From positions 1 to 52,613 of the forward strand of contig JAIESC010000057.1 of NCBI GenBank assembly GCA_019746355.1: a stretch of 52,613 nucleotides of DNA, given 5' to 3'. The notes beneath the pieces are model-generated. The model ran no database searches, was not told the DNA's origin, and saw nothing but the letters and a program-made list of their open reading frames with translations. Of the stretch, positions 43,791 to 52,523 are shown piece by piece; the first letter of the stretch is position 1; every line of letters begins with the position of its first letter. The position numbers and the translations under genes are program-made. This DNA is from Xanthobacteraceae bacterium. GTDB taxonomy: Bacteria; Pseudomonadota; Alphaproteobacteria; Rhizobiales; Xanthobacteraceae.

Positions 43791-45521
43791 ATGAGCATCG
43801 GCGCCCTGCTGGGCGTCGTGTGGCTAGTCGTGGTTGCGCAACTTCTGTTCCAGAATTGGCCCGGAACGGCGCTTACGCTGGGCGACAGCGACGACGCCAT
43901 GCGGCTCGTCGAGGTCCGCGCGCTCCTCGGCGGCCGGGGCTGGTTCGATCTACACGAACCCCGCATCGCCCCACCGACCGGGTTCGATACGCACTGGTCC
44001 CGCCTGATCGACGGCGGACTGTGGCTCTTGCTCGCGATGATCCGGCCGTTCGCCGATGCCGCTTTCGCCGAGCGCCTGATGCGGGCAATCTGGCCGTTGC
44101 TTTGGCTGCCGCCGGCAATGATCGGTGTGGTCGCCATGAGCTGGCGACTCGCCGGCCGCCAGGCGGCGCTCGTCGCGCTGCTGCTCCTCGCGGTCGGCCT
44201 TCCGGTGTTCGAGCAATTCAGGCCAGGGCGCATCGACCATCACAACGTCCAGATCGCGCTGACGCTTCTGATCGTGTCCGCCGCAGTCTGGGCCGATCGG
44301 AAGCGCCACGCTGCATGGGCGGCTGGCTTATTGTCCGGACTGGCCTTCGCGATTGGCTTTGAGAGCGCGCCCATCGTCGCCGTGGCAGGTGCGGCGTTTG
44401 TTGGACGCTACATCGTCGAGCCCGCAACCGCGCAGGCACTCGCAGCCTATGCGATCGCTGTGGTTACCAGTACGACAGGCCTTTTCGTTGTCAGCACCTC
44501 GCCCGCTTTGTGGCTAACGCCTGCGTGCGACGCGCTCGCCATCAATTCGATCGGGGCGGTGTTGATTGCCGCTATCGGGCTTGCCGCAGTTGCCTCGCTG
44601 TTCGACAACGTCGGCGCGGGCGCAAGATGCGCCGCCGTGCTGGCTGTCGTGGCGCTCGCGATCGCCGTCGCGTTGACGATCGAGCCCCGTTGTCTCGGCG
44701 GACCGTTCGCCACCATCGATCCCGCGGTGTGGCCGATCTGGCATTCGCACGTTCGCGAATTGCAATCGCTGGCCGCCATCATGCAGCAACAGTGGGCCAT
44801 CGGCGTTGCAATCGCGGCATATCCCCTGGCCGCGCTGGTGGCGGCCGCTGCACTCGCGGGGGACAGAACCACGTGCCGCGAACCTGCATTCGCCATCATC
44901 ACAGCCTCGCTGGCGCTTGCGACCGTCATGACAGCCGCCGCAATCAGAACCGCACCCTATGCGATGTGGCTGTGCATACCGATCATCGCGACTGCGGCGC
45001 TGCGGCTGACCACCTGGCTCAATTTCAAATCGCTGGCTGCGCGTGTCACCGTGATGATCTTGATGACGCCGGCGGTCATTTCAACGGGGGCAATTGTCAT
45101 CGCCGACGCGGCCGGCGCACCGCCGCGAGCGGAGCACACGAATGCGGCCTGCTTCCAATCTGCCAACTACCGCGAGCTTGCCAAATTCCCCAGGGGTCTT
45201 GTCGCGGCCCATGTCGATTATGGGTCCTTCGTGCTTGCCTTGACGCCGCACTCGGCGCTTGTTGCCCCGTATCATCGCTTGTCAGCGGCCATCGTCGACA
45301 GTCATCGGATTTTTGCGAGCCCCCCGCCACAGGCGCGCGAACTGCTCAAAGCCGCCGGCGCGTCATACGTCCTGATGTGTGGCGATCGGCCGCCGGACGG
45401 GCTTTCCGTCGCCGAGCGCCGCAGCAGTTTATGGAACAGCCTCCACGACAACGTCGTGCCGGACTGGCTCGACCCCATGCCAGGATCCGGCGCCCTCGCC
45501 GTTTATCGCGTCAGATCGTAA
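43791..45521 (+). CDS. STT3/AglB-like GT-C membrane glycosyltransferase
   Basis: A 576-residue protein with about a dozen hydrophobic segments and a soluble C-terminal part of about 130 residues. The first external loop carries TLGDSDDAMRLVEVR (D32, D34, D35), the place and form of the metal-binding DxD-type motif of oligosaccharyltransferases. A second loop has GRIDHHNVQ (147-155), close to the DHH motif of archaeal AglB. These two motifs together point to a GT-C enzyme using a lipid-linked sugar. The C-terminal part (NYRELAKFPRGLVAAHVDYG) matches no catalytic motif I know. ATG 43791 is chosen; TTG 43767 is possible. Position among pilus genes suggests pilin or envelope glycosylation, which is inferred. 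Confidence 0.7.
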   Translation: MSIGALLGVVWLVVVAQLLFQNWPGTALTLGDSDDAMRLVEVRALLGGRGWFDLHEPRIAPPTGFDTHWSRLIDGGLWLLLAMIRPFADAAFAERLMRAIWPLLWLPPAMIGVVAMSWRLAGRQAALVALLLLAVGLPVFEQFRPGRIDHHNVQIALTLLIVSAAVWADRKRHAAWAAGLLSGLAFAIGFESAPIVAVAGAAFVGRYIVEPATAQALAAYAIAVVTSTTGLFVVSTSPALWLTPACDALAINSIGAVLIAAIGLAAVASLFDNVGAGARCAAVLAVVALAIAVALTIEPRCLGGPFATIDPAVWPIWHSHVRELQSLAAIMQQQWAIGVAIAAYPLAALVAAAALAGDRTTCREPAFAIITASLALATVMTAAAIRTAPYAMWLCIPIIATAALRLTTWLNFKSLAARVTVMILMTPAVISTGAIVIADAAGAPPRAEHTNAACFQSANYRELAKFPRGLVAAHVDYGSFVLALTPHSALVAPYHRLSAAIVDSHRIFASPPPQARELLKAAGASYVLMCGDRPPDGLSVAERRSSLWNSLHDNVVPDWLDPMPGSGALAVYRVRS

Positions 45522-45528
45522 GGGATCG

Positions 45529-46038
45529 CTACTTCTGTCCGGGGCCGCCGCCCTGGGCTTGTGCGCCGAATGCGGCGAGTTGACCAAGGTTGGCCGTGAA
45601 GTAGTTCGGCGTGTCGCCGATCGTAACGCGCCGCTCGCACTTCGGTTCACAGCTATACGTTTCGCGGTCGACGCCGCGATAGACCACAATGACCTTGTCA
45701 GCCGGGCTGACCACCTGGATCCGGTGATTGAACAGGGTTGCGCCGCTGCGGTCGACCGCAATGAGATTGGTAGCACCATAGCTCTTCGCGGTGATCACGA
45801 CGACGCCGCTCGGCTGCACGACCGCATCCGCAATCAGCGGATTGCCAACGACCAAGGTCGCCGTGCGCTCCGGCAGCTTCAGGATTTTCGCCTGGTCGAG
45901 ATGAACCACGACCGTCTCGCCGGTCGCGGACACCGGCACTAAATCGGCGGCGAAGGCCGCTGGCGCGACAAGGACGGCGGAAACAAAGGCGAAGAACGGG
46001 CCGGGCCAGCGGCTCCGGCGGAACGCAAAAGCCGTCAT
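45529..46038 (-). CDS. Stand-alone secretin N-domain (pilus assembly) protein
   Basis: A 169-residue exported protein with a signal peptide ending near APAAFA, then one domain of the pilus-formation N-terminal type (PF13629): VVVHLDQAKILKLPERTATL, GNPLIADAVV and VVITAKSYGATNLIAVD. The same domain opens CpaC (residues 60-125), but here no secretin part follows. A cysteine pair (CEPKCERR) and a Gln/Gly-rich tail complete it. It may assist secretin assembly or cap the channel. ATG 46038 with GGAGAG before it is preferred over starts further upstream. Convergent with the GT-C gene, seven bases apart. Confidence 0.82.
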   Translation of the reverse strand: MTAFAFRRSRWPGPFFAFVSAVLVAPAAFAADLVPVSATGETVVVHLDQAKILKLPERTATLVVGNPLIADAVVQPSGVVVITAKSYGATNLIAVDRSGATLFNHRIQVVSPADKVIVVYRGVDRETYSCEPKCERRVTIGDTPNYFTANLGQLAAFGAQAQGGGPGQK

Positions 46039-46498
46039 CGAACTCTCCGCACGCATCATACTCCGCCGGCCAAAGCTCACACGGCCGTGCGGCACCCACA
46101 CACAAGCCGAGTTGAACGCAAAATGGTGAATGAAGTCGAAATCGCAGATCTGATGAAATGACTCAACGACACCCCGTCCAGCATGAGGACAATCGAGCGC
46201 ATGCGCTGCTCATCCGCTGCTTTGCCGAATCTGTCGCACATTTTAAGTAGTAATGGAACAGGTTCTCAATATTCAGCGGATATCTTCGATCATGCCAGAT
46301 GATTATACTTTTACATCCCAGTCACATTTATTGTTAACCACGTCGCTAATCCACGTCGATCGCGCGGATTTCTTCAGTCGGATTAACTCCGCTGCAACGC
46401 GCGGCTGCTAGTTTTTCCGCATGGCTTGGATCGGTCGGACAACAACGGTCGCTGGCCAGCTCAGACAGCCACGTGTGGATCTTCAAGGAGCTCACAAA
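46039..46498. promoter_or_regulatory. 460-base divergent control region upstream of the first flp gene
   Basis: No gene is seen here. It contains the upstream regions of the N-domain gene (minus) and the first flp gene (plus). The middle (about 46250-46350) is unusually AT-rich for this genome, as expected for promoters. The last 90 bases (from 46407) are repeated in front of the second flp gene. No consensus -35/-10 or -24/-12 pair could be assigned with confidence. Confidence 0.5.
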
Positions 46499-46663
46499 AT
46501 GAAGAATCTGGTTTCACGTTTTATCGAGAATGAGTCCGGTGCGACCGCCATCGAATATGGTCTGATCGCCGCGGGCATTTCGGTTGCCATCATCACCGTC
46601 GTGAACGGCCTCGGCACGAAGCTGACGAACACCTTCACCAACGTCACCTCGCAGATGAAATAA
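46499..46663 (+). CDS. flp: Flp-type major pilin, copy 1
   Basis: A 54-residue type IVb prepilin. A basic leader ending ENESG (G14) is followed by the cleavage site before A15, and the mature start ATAIEYGLIAAG has the invariant Glu5 and Tyr6 of Flp pilins. The helix IAAGISVAIITVVNGLG packs in the pilus; the short tail is TNTFTNVTSQMK. CpaA, encoded 700 bases downstream, would process it. AAGGAG stands well before ATG 46499. It differs from copy 2 at three residues only (I9/A, T43/S, N44/D). Its own terminator follows, and strong independent expression is likely. Confidence 0.95.
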   Translation: MKNLVSRFIENESGATAIEYGLIAAGISVAIITVVNGLGTKLTNTFTNVTSQMK

Positions 46664-46695
46664 GTCCGCGTTCGGAGACGCCAAGTTTCTGGCGG

Positions 46696-46727
46696 AAGGC
46701 CCCGGCAACGCCGGGGCCTTTCGTTTT
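46696..46727 (+). terminator. Intrinsic terminator after flp copy 1
   Basis: Perfect 11-base arms AAGGCCCCGGC/GCCGGGGCCTT around AAC, followed by TCGTTTT. It stands 32 bases after the stop codon, so copy 1 can be a monocistronic transcript. Confidence 0.88.
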
Positions 46728-46894
46728 GGCGACAAGTCGACAAACAAGATTGCCGCGAATTTGCGTAGAAAACTACCAAAGCGCCGGGGTGAGCGGTAAC
46801 GTTTGGGGGCTAGCTTTCGCACGGCTTGAATCGGCCGGAACACAACGGCCGCCGGGCCAGCTCAAACAGACACGAATGGATTAGGGAACCTCAC

Positions 46895-47059
46895 ATGAAG
46901 AACCTAGTTTCGCGTTTTGCCGAGAATGAGTCCGGTGCGACCGCCATCGAGTATGGCCTGATCGCCGCGGGCATTTCGGTTGCCATCATCACCGTCGTGA
47001 ACGGCCTCGGCACGAAGCTGAGCGACACCTTTACCAACGTCACGTCGCAGATGAAATGA
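46895..47059 (+). CDS. flp: Flp-type major pilin, copy 2
   Basis: A 54-residue prepilin, 51 of 54 residues the same as copy 1. The leader ends at G14 before ATAIEYGLIAAG, and the tail is SDTFTNVTSQMK. The start ATG 46895 has AGGGAACCTCAC upstream, a somewhat different ribosome site from copy 1. The leader sequence and the terminator are also repeated, so the whole transcription unit was duplicated. Both copies look functional; they could be mixed in one pilus or expressed under different conditions. Confidence 0.95.
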   Translation: MKNLVSRFAENESGATAIEYGLIAAGISVAIITVVNGLGTKLSDTFTNVTSQMK

Positions 47060-47093
47060 AATAAGCCCGCGTCCGACCTCAAGTTTCTGACTG

Positions 47094-47124
47094 AAGGCCC
47101 CGGCAAGAGCCGGGGCCTTTTCGT
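47094..47124 (+). terminator. Intrinsic terminator after flp copy 2
   Basis: The same 11-base arms as after copy 1 (AAGGCCCCGGC/GCCGGGGCCTT), here with an AAGA loop, followed by TTTCGTTT. It separates the pilin units from cpaA. Confidence 0.88.
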
Positions 47125-47349
47125 TTGCGGCAGGCTCGAAGCACGCAGCAAAATGCCACGATACTCGCGTTGAAAGTTGCCGGGATGGCGATGGGTCCAT
47201 CTTACGTCGGGCAGCGCACCTCTCTGGAAATTAATCGATTCACCTCGTCACTGCCGAGATCGTGCGAAGGTCGGACGGATTTGTAACGCCGCGATAACGA
47301 AACGGAAACGGCGTCTGTCTAGTGTCCATGTCATGCCGGGAGAATGGTT

Positions 47350-47850
47350 ATGACCGCCGATGCCGTGCGGCTTTTACTTTTTCCAGCCTTGATGGCGTTC
47401 GCCGCGTCGAGCGATCTGTTCACGATGACCATTTCCAACCGCGTGACGCTCATCCTGGTGGTAGGCTTCTTTGCGCTCGCGATGTTCAGCGGGATGAACC
47501 TCAACGCCGTGTTGTGGCATACCGTGGCTGCGCTGACCGTCCTTGCGTGCACCTTCACGTTCTTCGCACAAGGCTGGATCGGGGGCGGTGACGCCAAGCT
47601 CGCAGCAGCGACCGCGCTATGGCTCGGATTCGACCATCTACTGCCTTACTTGATTTACGCCTCGATCTTTGGCGGCATTCTGACGTTGGCGTTGTTGCGG
47701 TTCAGGCAGATGCCGCTTCCCGGACCGCTTGCCGAGCAGGATTGGGTAGTGCGCCTGCACAAAAGCGACAGTGGCGTGCCCTACGGCATCGCGCTCGCGG
47801 CTGCGGCGCTGCTGATCTATCCTGATACGCCTTGGATGCAGGCCGGCTAA
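47350..47850 (+). CDS. cpaA: Prepilin peptidase CpaA
   Basis: A 166-residue membrane aspartyl protease (peptidase A24) that cleaves the leader from Flp and TadE-type prepilins. Catalytic aspartates are D22 in ASSDLFTMTISN and D81 in the GGGDAKL motif. About six membrane segments; it lacks the N-terminal methylase domain of PilD-type enzymes, as is normal for CpaA/TadV. ATG 47350 is chosen over ATG 47344 because GGGAGA then has proper spacing. A 330-base gap separates it from cpaB. Confidence 0.93.
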   Translation: MTADAVRLLLFPALMAFAASSDLFTMTISNRVTLILVVGFFALAMFSGMNLNAVLWHTVAALTVLACTFTFFAQGWIGGGDAKLAAATALWLGFDHLLPYLIYASIFGGILTLALLRFRQMPLPGPLAEQDWVVRLHKSDSGVPYGIALAAAALLIYPDTPWMQAG

Positions 47851-48180
47851 TATCCCGGACCCGAAGTTCGCGCGACTGCGCAACACGCAGCTTTGCGAAC
47901 GTCCGGCCAAGCTGAGAATTCGGGCAAACATCAGGCCGCGACATCCGCCTCCGGCTCAACTTCGATTTCGCTTGGAAACACGCGCATGTCTTGGCACGGC
48001 CGCAGCTTGTTTTCATTCAACACATTTTTAACCGCATTTGGAGACGCTCCGTTAACCACGAATTGACGTTTCGCTGCTGAAATACGTGAGGGTTCGGCTC
48101 CGGCACTACGGGGCCTCATTCGCTGAGTGAAAGACGGCCTGTATCGCCGTCCAGTCCCGTAACAGAGTGAGTGAAGCGTT
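47851..48180. promoter_or_regulatory. Gene-free 330-base region upstream of cpaB
   Basis: It probably holds the promoter of the cpaB-cpaF operon. A short hairpin, GACGGC/GCCGTC with a seven-base loop (48133-48151), lies in the likely cpaB leader, about 30 bases before the start. A TTGACG at 48063 could be a -35 box, but no good -10 box follows. No open frame with family character was found. Confidence 0.45.
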
Positions 48181-48966
48181 ATGAAAGCCGCGCGTATTCT
48201 GGTGCTTGGCATTGCGCTTGCCGCAGGTGGTGCGGCCGCGCTCCTCGTCGGCAGCGAAGACGAGAAGAAACCGGAGGCGCCCCCGGCGCCCGTCGTCCAG
48301 CAGCTTCCGACCGTCGACGTGCTGATCGCCAGGGGCGACATCGGCATGGGCGTTGCTGTCTCGGCCGACAATTTCACCTGGCAGGCCTGGCCCGAGGCAA
48401 CCACCGGCGACTCTTACGTCACACGCAAGTCCCGGCCGAACGCCATCCAGGACTTTGCCGGCGCGATCACGCGCGCGCCGTTCACCGCGGGCGAGCCGAT
48501 CCGCGAAGCCAAGCTGATCAAGGCCAACGGCGCCGCCGGGTTCATGGCTGCGATCCTGCCGTCCGGCATGCGCGCGGTGTCGACCGAGATATCGCCGGAA
48601 ACCGGCGCCGGCGGCTTCATCCTGCCGAACGACCGGGTCGACGTGATCCTGTCGCGGCGCGCCAGGGAAGGCGACAGAGCCGGCGGCGGATCGCCGACCA
48701 GCGAGACCATCCTCACCAATGTCCGCGTTCTCGCCATCGACCAGACCGTCGAGGAGAAGAACGGCCAGCGCGTCGTCGTCGGCAAGACCGCGACGCTGGA
48801 GATGTCGCCGCGACAGGCCGAAACGCTCGCCCAGTCGCGGCAGCAAGGCTCGCTGTCGCTCGCGCTCCGCAGCCTGCTCGACGCCAGCAAGACCGAGGAA
48901 GAGCGGGACGACCGCGGCAGGGCCGAGATCAACACCGTCCGGTATGGCGTGAGCGCCAGCCGTTAG
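48181..48966 (+). CDS. cpaB: Flp pilus assembly protein CpaB
   Basis: A 261-residue periplasmic assembly protein (CpaB/RcpC). An N-terminal hydrophobic anchor (ILVLGIALAAGGAAALLVG) is followed by a SAF domain (about 45-110: TVDVLIARGDIGMGVAVSAD) and the RcpC/CpaB-specific part with MRAVSTEISPETGAGGFILP and NDRVDVILSRR. It is thought to stabilise or gate the CpaC secretin. ATG 48181 follows GAGTGAGTGAAGCG. cpaC begins 20 bases after it. Confidence 0.94.
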   Translation: MKAARILVLGIALAAGGAAALLVGSEDEKKPEAPPAPVVQQLPTVDVLIARGDIGMGVAVSADNFTWQAWPEATTGDSYVTRKSRPNAIQDFAGAITRAPFTAGEPIREAKLIKANGAAGFMAAILPSGMRAVSTEISPETGAGGFILPNDRVDVILSRRAREGDRAGGGSPTSETILTNVRVLAIDQTVEEKNGQRVVVGKTATLEMSPRQAETLAQSRQQGSLSLALRSLLDASKTEEERDDRGRAEINTVRYGVSASR

Positions 48967-48986
48967 GGCTTCAGAGGAGCAGGTTC

Positions 48987-50462
48987 ATGATCCAAGCGAC
49001 GCTCATTCGCACCGCAACGCTGGCGGCGCTGGTCGTCATGACACTGCTCGGCTCGGGCGCGCCGGTCTCCGCGGCAGATCCCGGCCCGCGGATCGGCGGC
49101 GCGGGCGCACGGATCGTTTCTCCGACCGTGCAGATTCACGGCGACAGAGCCGCGCAGTTCCTCCCGCTCGGCGTCGGCAAGAGCATCGTCGTCGACATCC
49201 CCGGCGACATCAAGGACGTGCTGGTGGCCGATCCCAAGATCGCCAACGCCGTCGTTCGCACGTCGCGCCGCGCCTACATTATCGGCGTCGCGATCGGACA
49301 GACCAACGTCTACTTCTTCGACAGCGAAGGCCGCCAACTGATGGGCTTCGATATCGCCGTGACGCGCGACCTCAACGGCATCCGCGCGGGGCTCCGTCGC
49401 GCGCTGCCGGGTTCCGACATCGAGGTCGAGGGGCTCGCTGACGGCATCGTGCTCACCGGCTCGGTCACGAGCCCGACCGAAGCGCAGCAGGCCTACGATC
49501 TTGCCGCGCGCCTGGCCGGTGACGGCAACAAGGTGGTCAACGGCATCACGGTGCGCGGCCGCGACCAGGTGATGCTCAAGGTGACCGTCGCCGAGGTCCA
49601 ACGCGACGTCATCAAGCAGCTCGGCATCGATCTGAGCGGCACGCTGAACAGCGGCCAGGCCGTGGTGAGTTTCGCCAACCTCAATCCGTTCCCGGCGTTT
49701 GGCCAGGCGCTGAACAGCAGCGGCATCACCGCAAGCTACCGCGGGGTCACCGCAACGCTGCGCGCGATGGAGCGCGCCGGCGTCATCCGGACGCTCGCAG
49801 AGCCGAATCTGACCGCGATTTCCGGAGAGACAGCGAACTTCCTGGCCGGCGGCGAGTTTCCGATCCCGGCAGGTTTCACCTGCGATCCCAACACCCGGAA
49901 CTGCCAAACCCAGATTCAGTTCAAGAAGTTCGGCGTCGGCCTCAACTTCACGCCGGTGGTGCTGTCGGAGGGCCGGATCAGCCTCAAGGTGATGACCGAG
50001 GTGTCGGAGCTGTCCAACGACAACGCGCTGACGCTCACACAATCCATCGGCGTCACCGAACGGACCACCCAGACCATCCCGTCGATCAAGACCCGGCGCG
50101 CCGAAACCACCGTCGAGATACCGTCAGGCGGCTCGCTGGCGATGGCCGGCATGATCCAGGAGCAGACCAAGCAGCAACTGAACGGCATGCCCGGGCTGAT
50201 GAACATCCCGGTGCTCGGCGCGCTGTTCAAGAGCCGCGACTACGTCAATCGCCAGACCGAGCTGATGGTCATGGTCACGCCGTACGTCGTCCGCGCCGTG
50301 GCGCAGAAGGACCTGTCGAAACCGGATGACGGCTATGCCGATGCGTCAGACGCCTCCGGCACGCTGCTCGGACGTTTCAACCGACTCTACGGCGTCCCGG
50401 GGCAGGCCGATCCCCGCGCGCCCGGCGCCTATCGCGGCAACGTCGGCTTCTTCCTGGACTGA
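48987..50462 (+). CDS. cpaC: Outer-membrane secretin CpaC
   Basis: A 491-residue secretin forming the outer-membrane pore for the Flp pilus. Signal peptide to about residue 29 (GAPVSAA), N-terminal pilus-formation domain (60-125), a BON-like segment (about 130-180: IEVEGLADGIVLTGSVTSPT), then the secretin core (235-450) with the family VIRTLAEPNLTAISGETANF and VEIPSGGSLAMAGMIQEQ. The Cys pair CDPNTRNC lies inside the core. GAGGAGCAGG before ATG 48987 is a good ribosome site. Length is normal for CpaC. Confidence 0.95.
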   Translation: MIQATLIRTATLAALVVMTLLGSGAPVSAADPGPRIGGAGARIVSPTVQIHGDRAAQFLPLGVGKSIVVDIPGDIKDVLVADPKIANAVVRTSRRAYIIGVAIGQTNVYFFDSEGRQLMGFDIAVTRDLNGIRAGLRRALPGSDIEVEGLADGIVLTGSVTSPTEAQQAYDLAARLAGDGNKVVNGITVRGRDQVMLKVTVAEVQRDVIKQLGIDLSGTLNSGQAVVSFANLNPFPAFGQALNSSGITASYRGVTATLRAMERAGVIRTLAEPNLTAISGETANFLAGGEFPIPAGFTCDPNTRNCQTQIQFKKFGVGLNFTPVVLSEGRISLKVMTEVSELSNDNALTLTQSIGVTERTTQTIPSIKTRRAETTVEIPSGGSLAMAGMIQEQTKQQLNGMPGLMNIPVLGALFKSRDYVNRQTELMVMVTPYVVRAVAQKDLSKPDDGYADASDASGTLLGRFNRLYGVPGQADPRAPGAYRGNVGFFLD

Positions 50463-50485
50463 GACAGGCGACGAGGAAACGATCG

Positions 50486-51229
50486 ATGAACCGTCACGCA
50501 CTCACCGTCGCCGCAGATCGCGCCGCCAGGCTCTGCCGGCAAAGCCTGCTGATCGCGGGCCTCGCGGCGGCGCTGGCCGGCTGCAAAACCACGGCCAGCG
50601 ACACCACCGGCGGCATTGCAAACGACTATCGCGACCGCCATCCGATCGCGATCAAGGAAGGCAAGAAGACGCTCACGCTGTTCGTCGGCCCCGGCCGCGG
50701 CGGGCTTTCTCCCACGCAACGCGCCGAGGTACTGGCGTTCGCCCAGAACTGGAAACGCGACGCAAGCGGCGGCGTCACCATCGACCGGCCGGTCGGCGGT
50801 CCCAACCAGCGCGCAATCAACGACACGCTCAAGGAGACGCTGTCGATCATCGTGCAGGCGGGCGTGCCCAACAGCGGCATTGGCGTGCAGCCCTATCACG
50901 CGGGCGGCGACGGCATTGCACCGCTGCGGCTGAACTATCCGCTGGTGGTCGCGAAAGCCGGCCCCTGCGGCCTCTGGCCCGACGATCTCGGCCCGAGCAA
51001 CGATCCGAAGCACTTCGAGAATCGGCAGTACTACAACTTCGGCTGCGCGTCGCAGCGCAATCTCGCGGCCATGGTGGCAAACCCCCACGACTTCGTGCAG
51101 CCGCGCGCCGAAACTCCGCCTTGGACCGCCAAGCGCACCTTCGGCACGGAAAAATGGCGCAAGGGTGAGAGCCCGGCCACCATCTACGCAGACTCCAACA
51201 AGGGCGCGATCAGCGATCTGGGCAAATGA
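50486..51229 (+). CDS. cpaD: Pilus assembly lipoprotein-like CpaD
   Basis: A 247-residue protein of the CpaD family (PF09476). The N-terminus ends in a lipobox, ALAGC, with the cysteine at residue 33, so it is probably an outer-membrane lipoprotein that helps place CpaC. Recognisable parts: RHPIAIKEGKKTLTLFVG, the GLSPTQRAEVLAFAQNWKRD helix and NFGCASQRNLAAMVANPHDF. GAGGAAACGATCG precedes ATG 50486. Its last four bases overlap the start of cpaE (ATGA). Confidence 0.93.
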   Translation: MNRHALTVAADRAARLCRQSLLIAGLAAALAGCKTTASDTTGGIANDYRDRHPIAIKEGKKTLTLFVGPGRGGLSPTQRAEVLAFAQNWKRDASGGVTIDRPVGGPNQRAINDTLKETLSIIVQAGVPNSGIGVQPYHAGGDGIAPLRLNYPLVVAKAGPCGLWPDDLGPSNDPKHFENRQYYNFGCASQRNLAAMVANPHDFVQPRAETPPWTAKRTFGTEKWRKGESPATIYADSNKGAISDLGK

Positions 51230-52506
51230 TCCGAACCGCACTCCAAGCCGCGACACCTGAACCGGAGGAGGCAGCGCCGCACGCGCCGCCGCGCGACGAG
51301 CACATCGCGCCCGCACCGCGCGTTTCGGTCCAGGCCTTCTGCGAGACGATGGAGACCGCGGCGGCCATCCAGTCGGCCGGCGAGGACCGCCGCCTCGGCA
51401 AAGCCCATGTGAAGATCCAGATGGGCGGCATCACCGCCGCCATCGAGGCCTATCGCGGCTCGCCGACGCCCAACGTCATCATGCTCGAGTCGGAAGGCCG
51501 TGGCGATACCATTCTCGGCGGCCTCGACACGCTGGCGGAGTTCTGCGATGCCGGCACGCGCGTCATCGTCATCGGCCGCACCAACGACGTGACCCTTTAT
51601 CGCGAGCTGGTGCGGCGCGGCGTCAGCGATTACCTGATCTCGCCGGTCCTCACGCTCGACGTGGTGCGCTCGATCTGCGGGCTGTTCTCGGCGCCGGACG
51701 CCAAGCCGGTCGGCCGGATCATCGCCGTGGTCGGCGCCAAGGGCGGCGTCGGTGCGTCGACCGTGGCGCACAACATCGCGTGGGCGGTGGCCAAGGATCT
51801 TGCGCTCGATTCCGTCGTCACCGACCTCGATCTAGCGTTCGGCACCGCGGGCCTCGACTACAACCAGGACCCGCCGCAGGGCATCGCCGATGCGGTGTTC
51901 TCGCCGGACCGCGTCGACACCGCCTTTGTCGATCGGCTGTTGTCGAAATGCGCGGACCACCTGAGCCTGCTGGCGGCGCCCGCCACGCTCGAGCGCGCCT
52001 ACGACTTCGGTACCGAGGCCTTCGACAGCATCTTCGATGCGCTGCGCGCGACCATGCCCTGCGTGATGCTGGACGTGCCGCATCAGTGGACCGGCTGGAC
52101 CCAGCGCACGCTGGTGAGCGCCGACGACATTCTGATCGTCGCGGAGCCGGATCTCGCCAACCTGCGCAACGCCAAGAACCTGTTCGACTATCTGCGAACC
52201 GCGCGGGTCAACGACCACCGGCCGTTCTACTGCCTCAACCGGGTCAACCTGCCGAAGCGGCCGGAGATCAAGCCGGGCGAGTTCGCCAAAACGCTGGAGG
52301 CCGATCCGGTGGCCGTCATCCCCTTCGATGCGCAACTGTTCGGCACCGCGGCCAACAACGGTCAGATGATCGCCGAAGTGTCGGCCAAGCACAAAAACGC
52401 GGAAATATTTCTGCAGCTTGCCCAACTGCTGACCGGACGCTCCGAGGTAAAAAAGGCCAAGTCTCGCCTGCTGACGCCGCTGCTCGGCAAGCTGCTGAAG
52501 CGATGA
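51226..52506 (+). CDS. cpaE: Pilus-localising ATPase CpaE
   Basis: A 426-residue cytoplasmic protein: an atypical receiver-like domain (about 60-160), then a ParA/MinD-type ATPase from about 163. The deviant Walker A is AKGGVGAST (171-179), with DLDLAFGTAGLDYNQDPPQG as the Walker B region. CpaE directs assembly of the Flp secretion complex, at the pole in Caulobacter. The receiver domain does not show a clear phospho-acceptor arrangement. ATG 51226 overlaps the cpaD stop. Confidence 0.94.
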   Translation: MIRTALQAATPEPEEAAPHAPPRDEHIAPAPRVSVQAFCETMETAAAIQSAGEDRRLGKAHVKIQMGGITAAIEAYRGSPTPNVIMLESEGRGDTILGGLDTLAEFCDAGTRVIVIGRTNDVTLYRELVRRGVSDYLISPVLTLDVVRSICGLFSAPDAKPVGRIIAVVGAKGGVGASTVAHNIAWAVAKDLALDSVVTDLDLAFGTAGLDYNQDPPQGIADAVFSPDRVDTAFVDRLLSKCADHLSLLAAPATLERAYDFGTEAFDSIFDALRATMPCVMLDVPHQWTGWTQRTLVSADDILIVAEPDLANLRNAKNLFDYLRTARVNDHRPFYCLNRVNLPKRPEIKPGEFAKTLEADPVAVIPFDAQLFGTAANNGQMIAEVSAKHKNAEIFLQLAQLLTGRSEVKKAKSRLLTPLLGKLLKR

Positions 52507-52523
52507 AGTCGAGGTAACAGGAC

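Larger units (their letters stand above)
46407..47124 (+). repeat. Tandem duplication of the flp transcription unit
   Basis: Unit A is 46407-46727 and unit B 46809-47124. Both begin with GCTAG, carry a CGCAYGGCTTGRATCGG segment, an ACAACGG segment and a CCAGCTCARACAG segment in the leader, then the pilin gene and the terminator. The offset is 402 bases in the leader and 396 in the gene. The coding parts are the most alike; the leaders have diverged more. Confidence 0.85.

Noticed and set aside
46300..46498. Possible sigma-54 promoter upstream of flp
   Set aside because: No GG and GC doublets with the required -24/-12 spacing were found; AT-richness alone is not enough.
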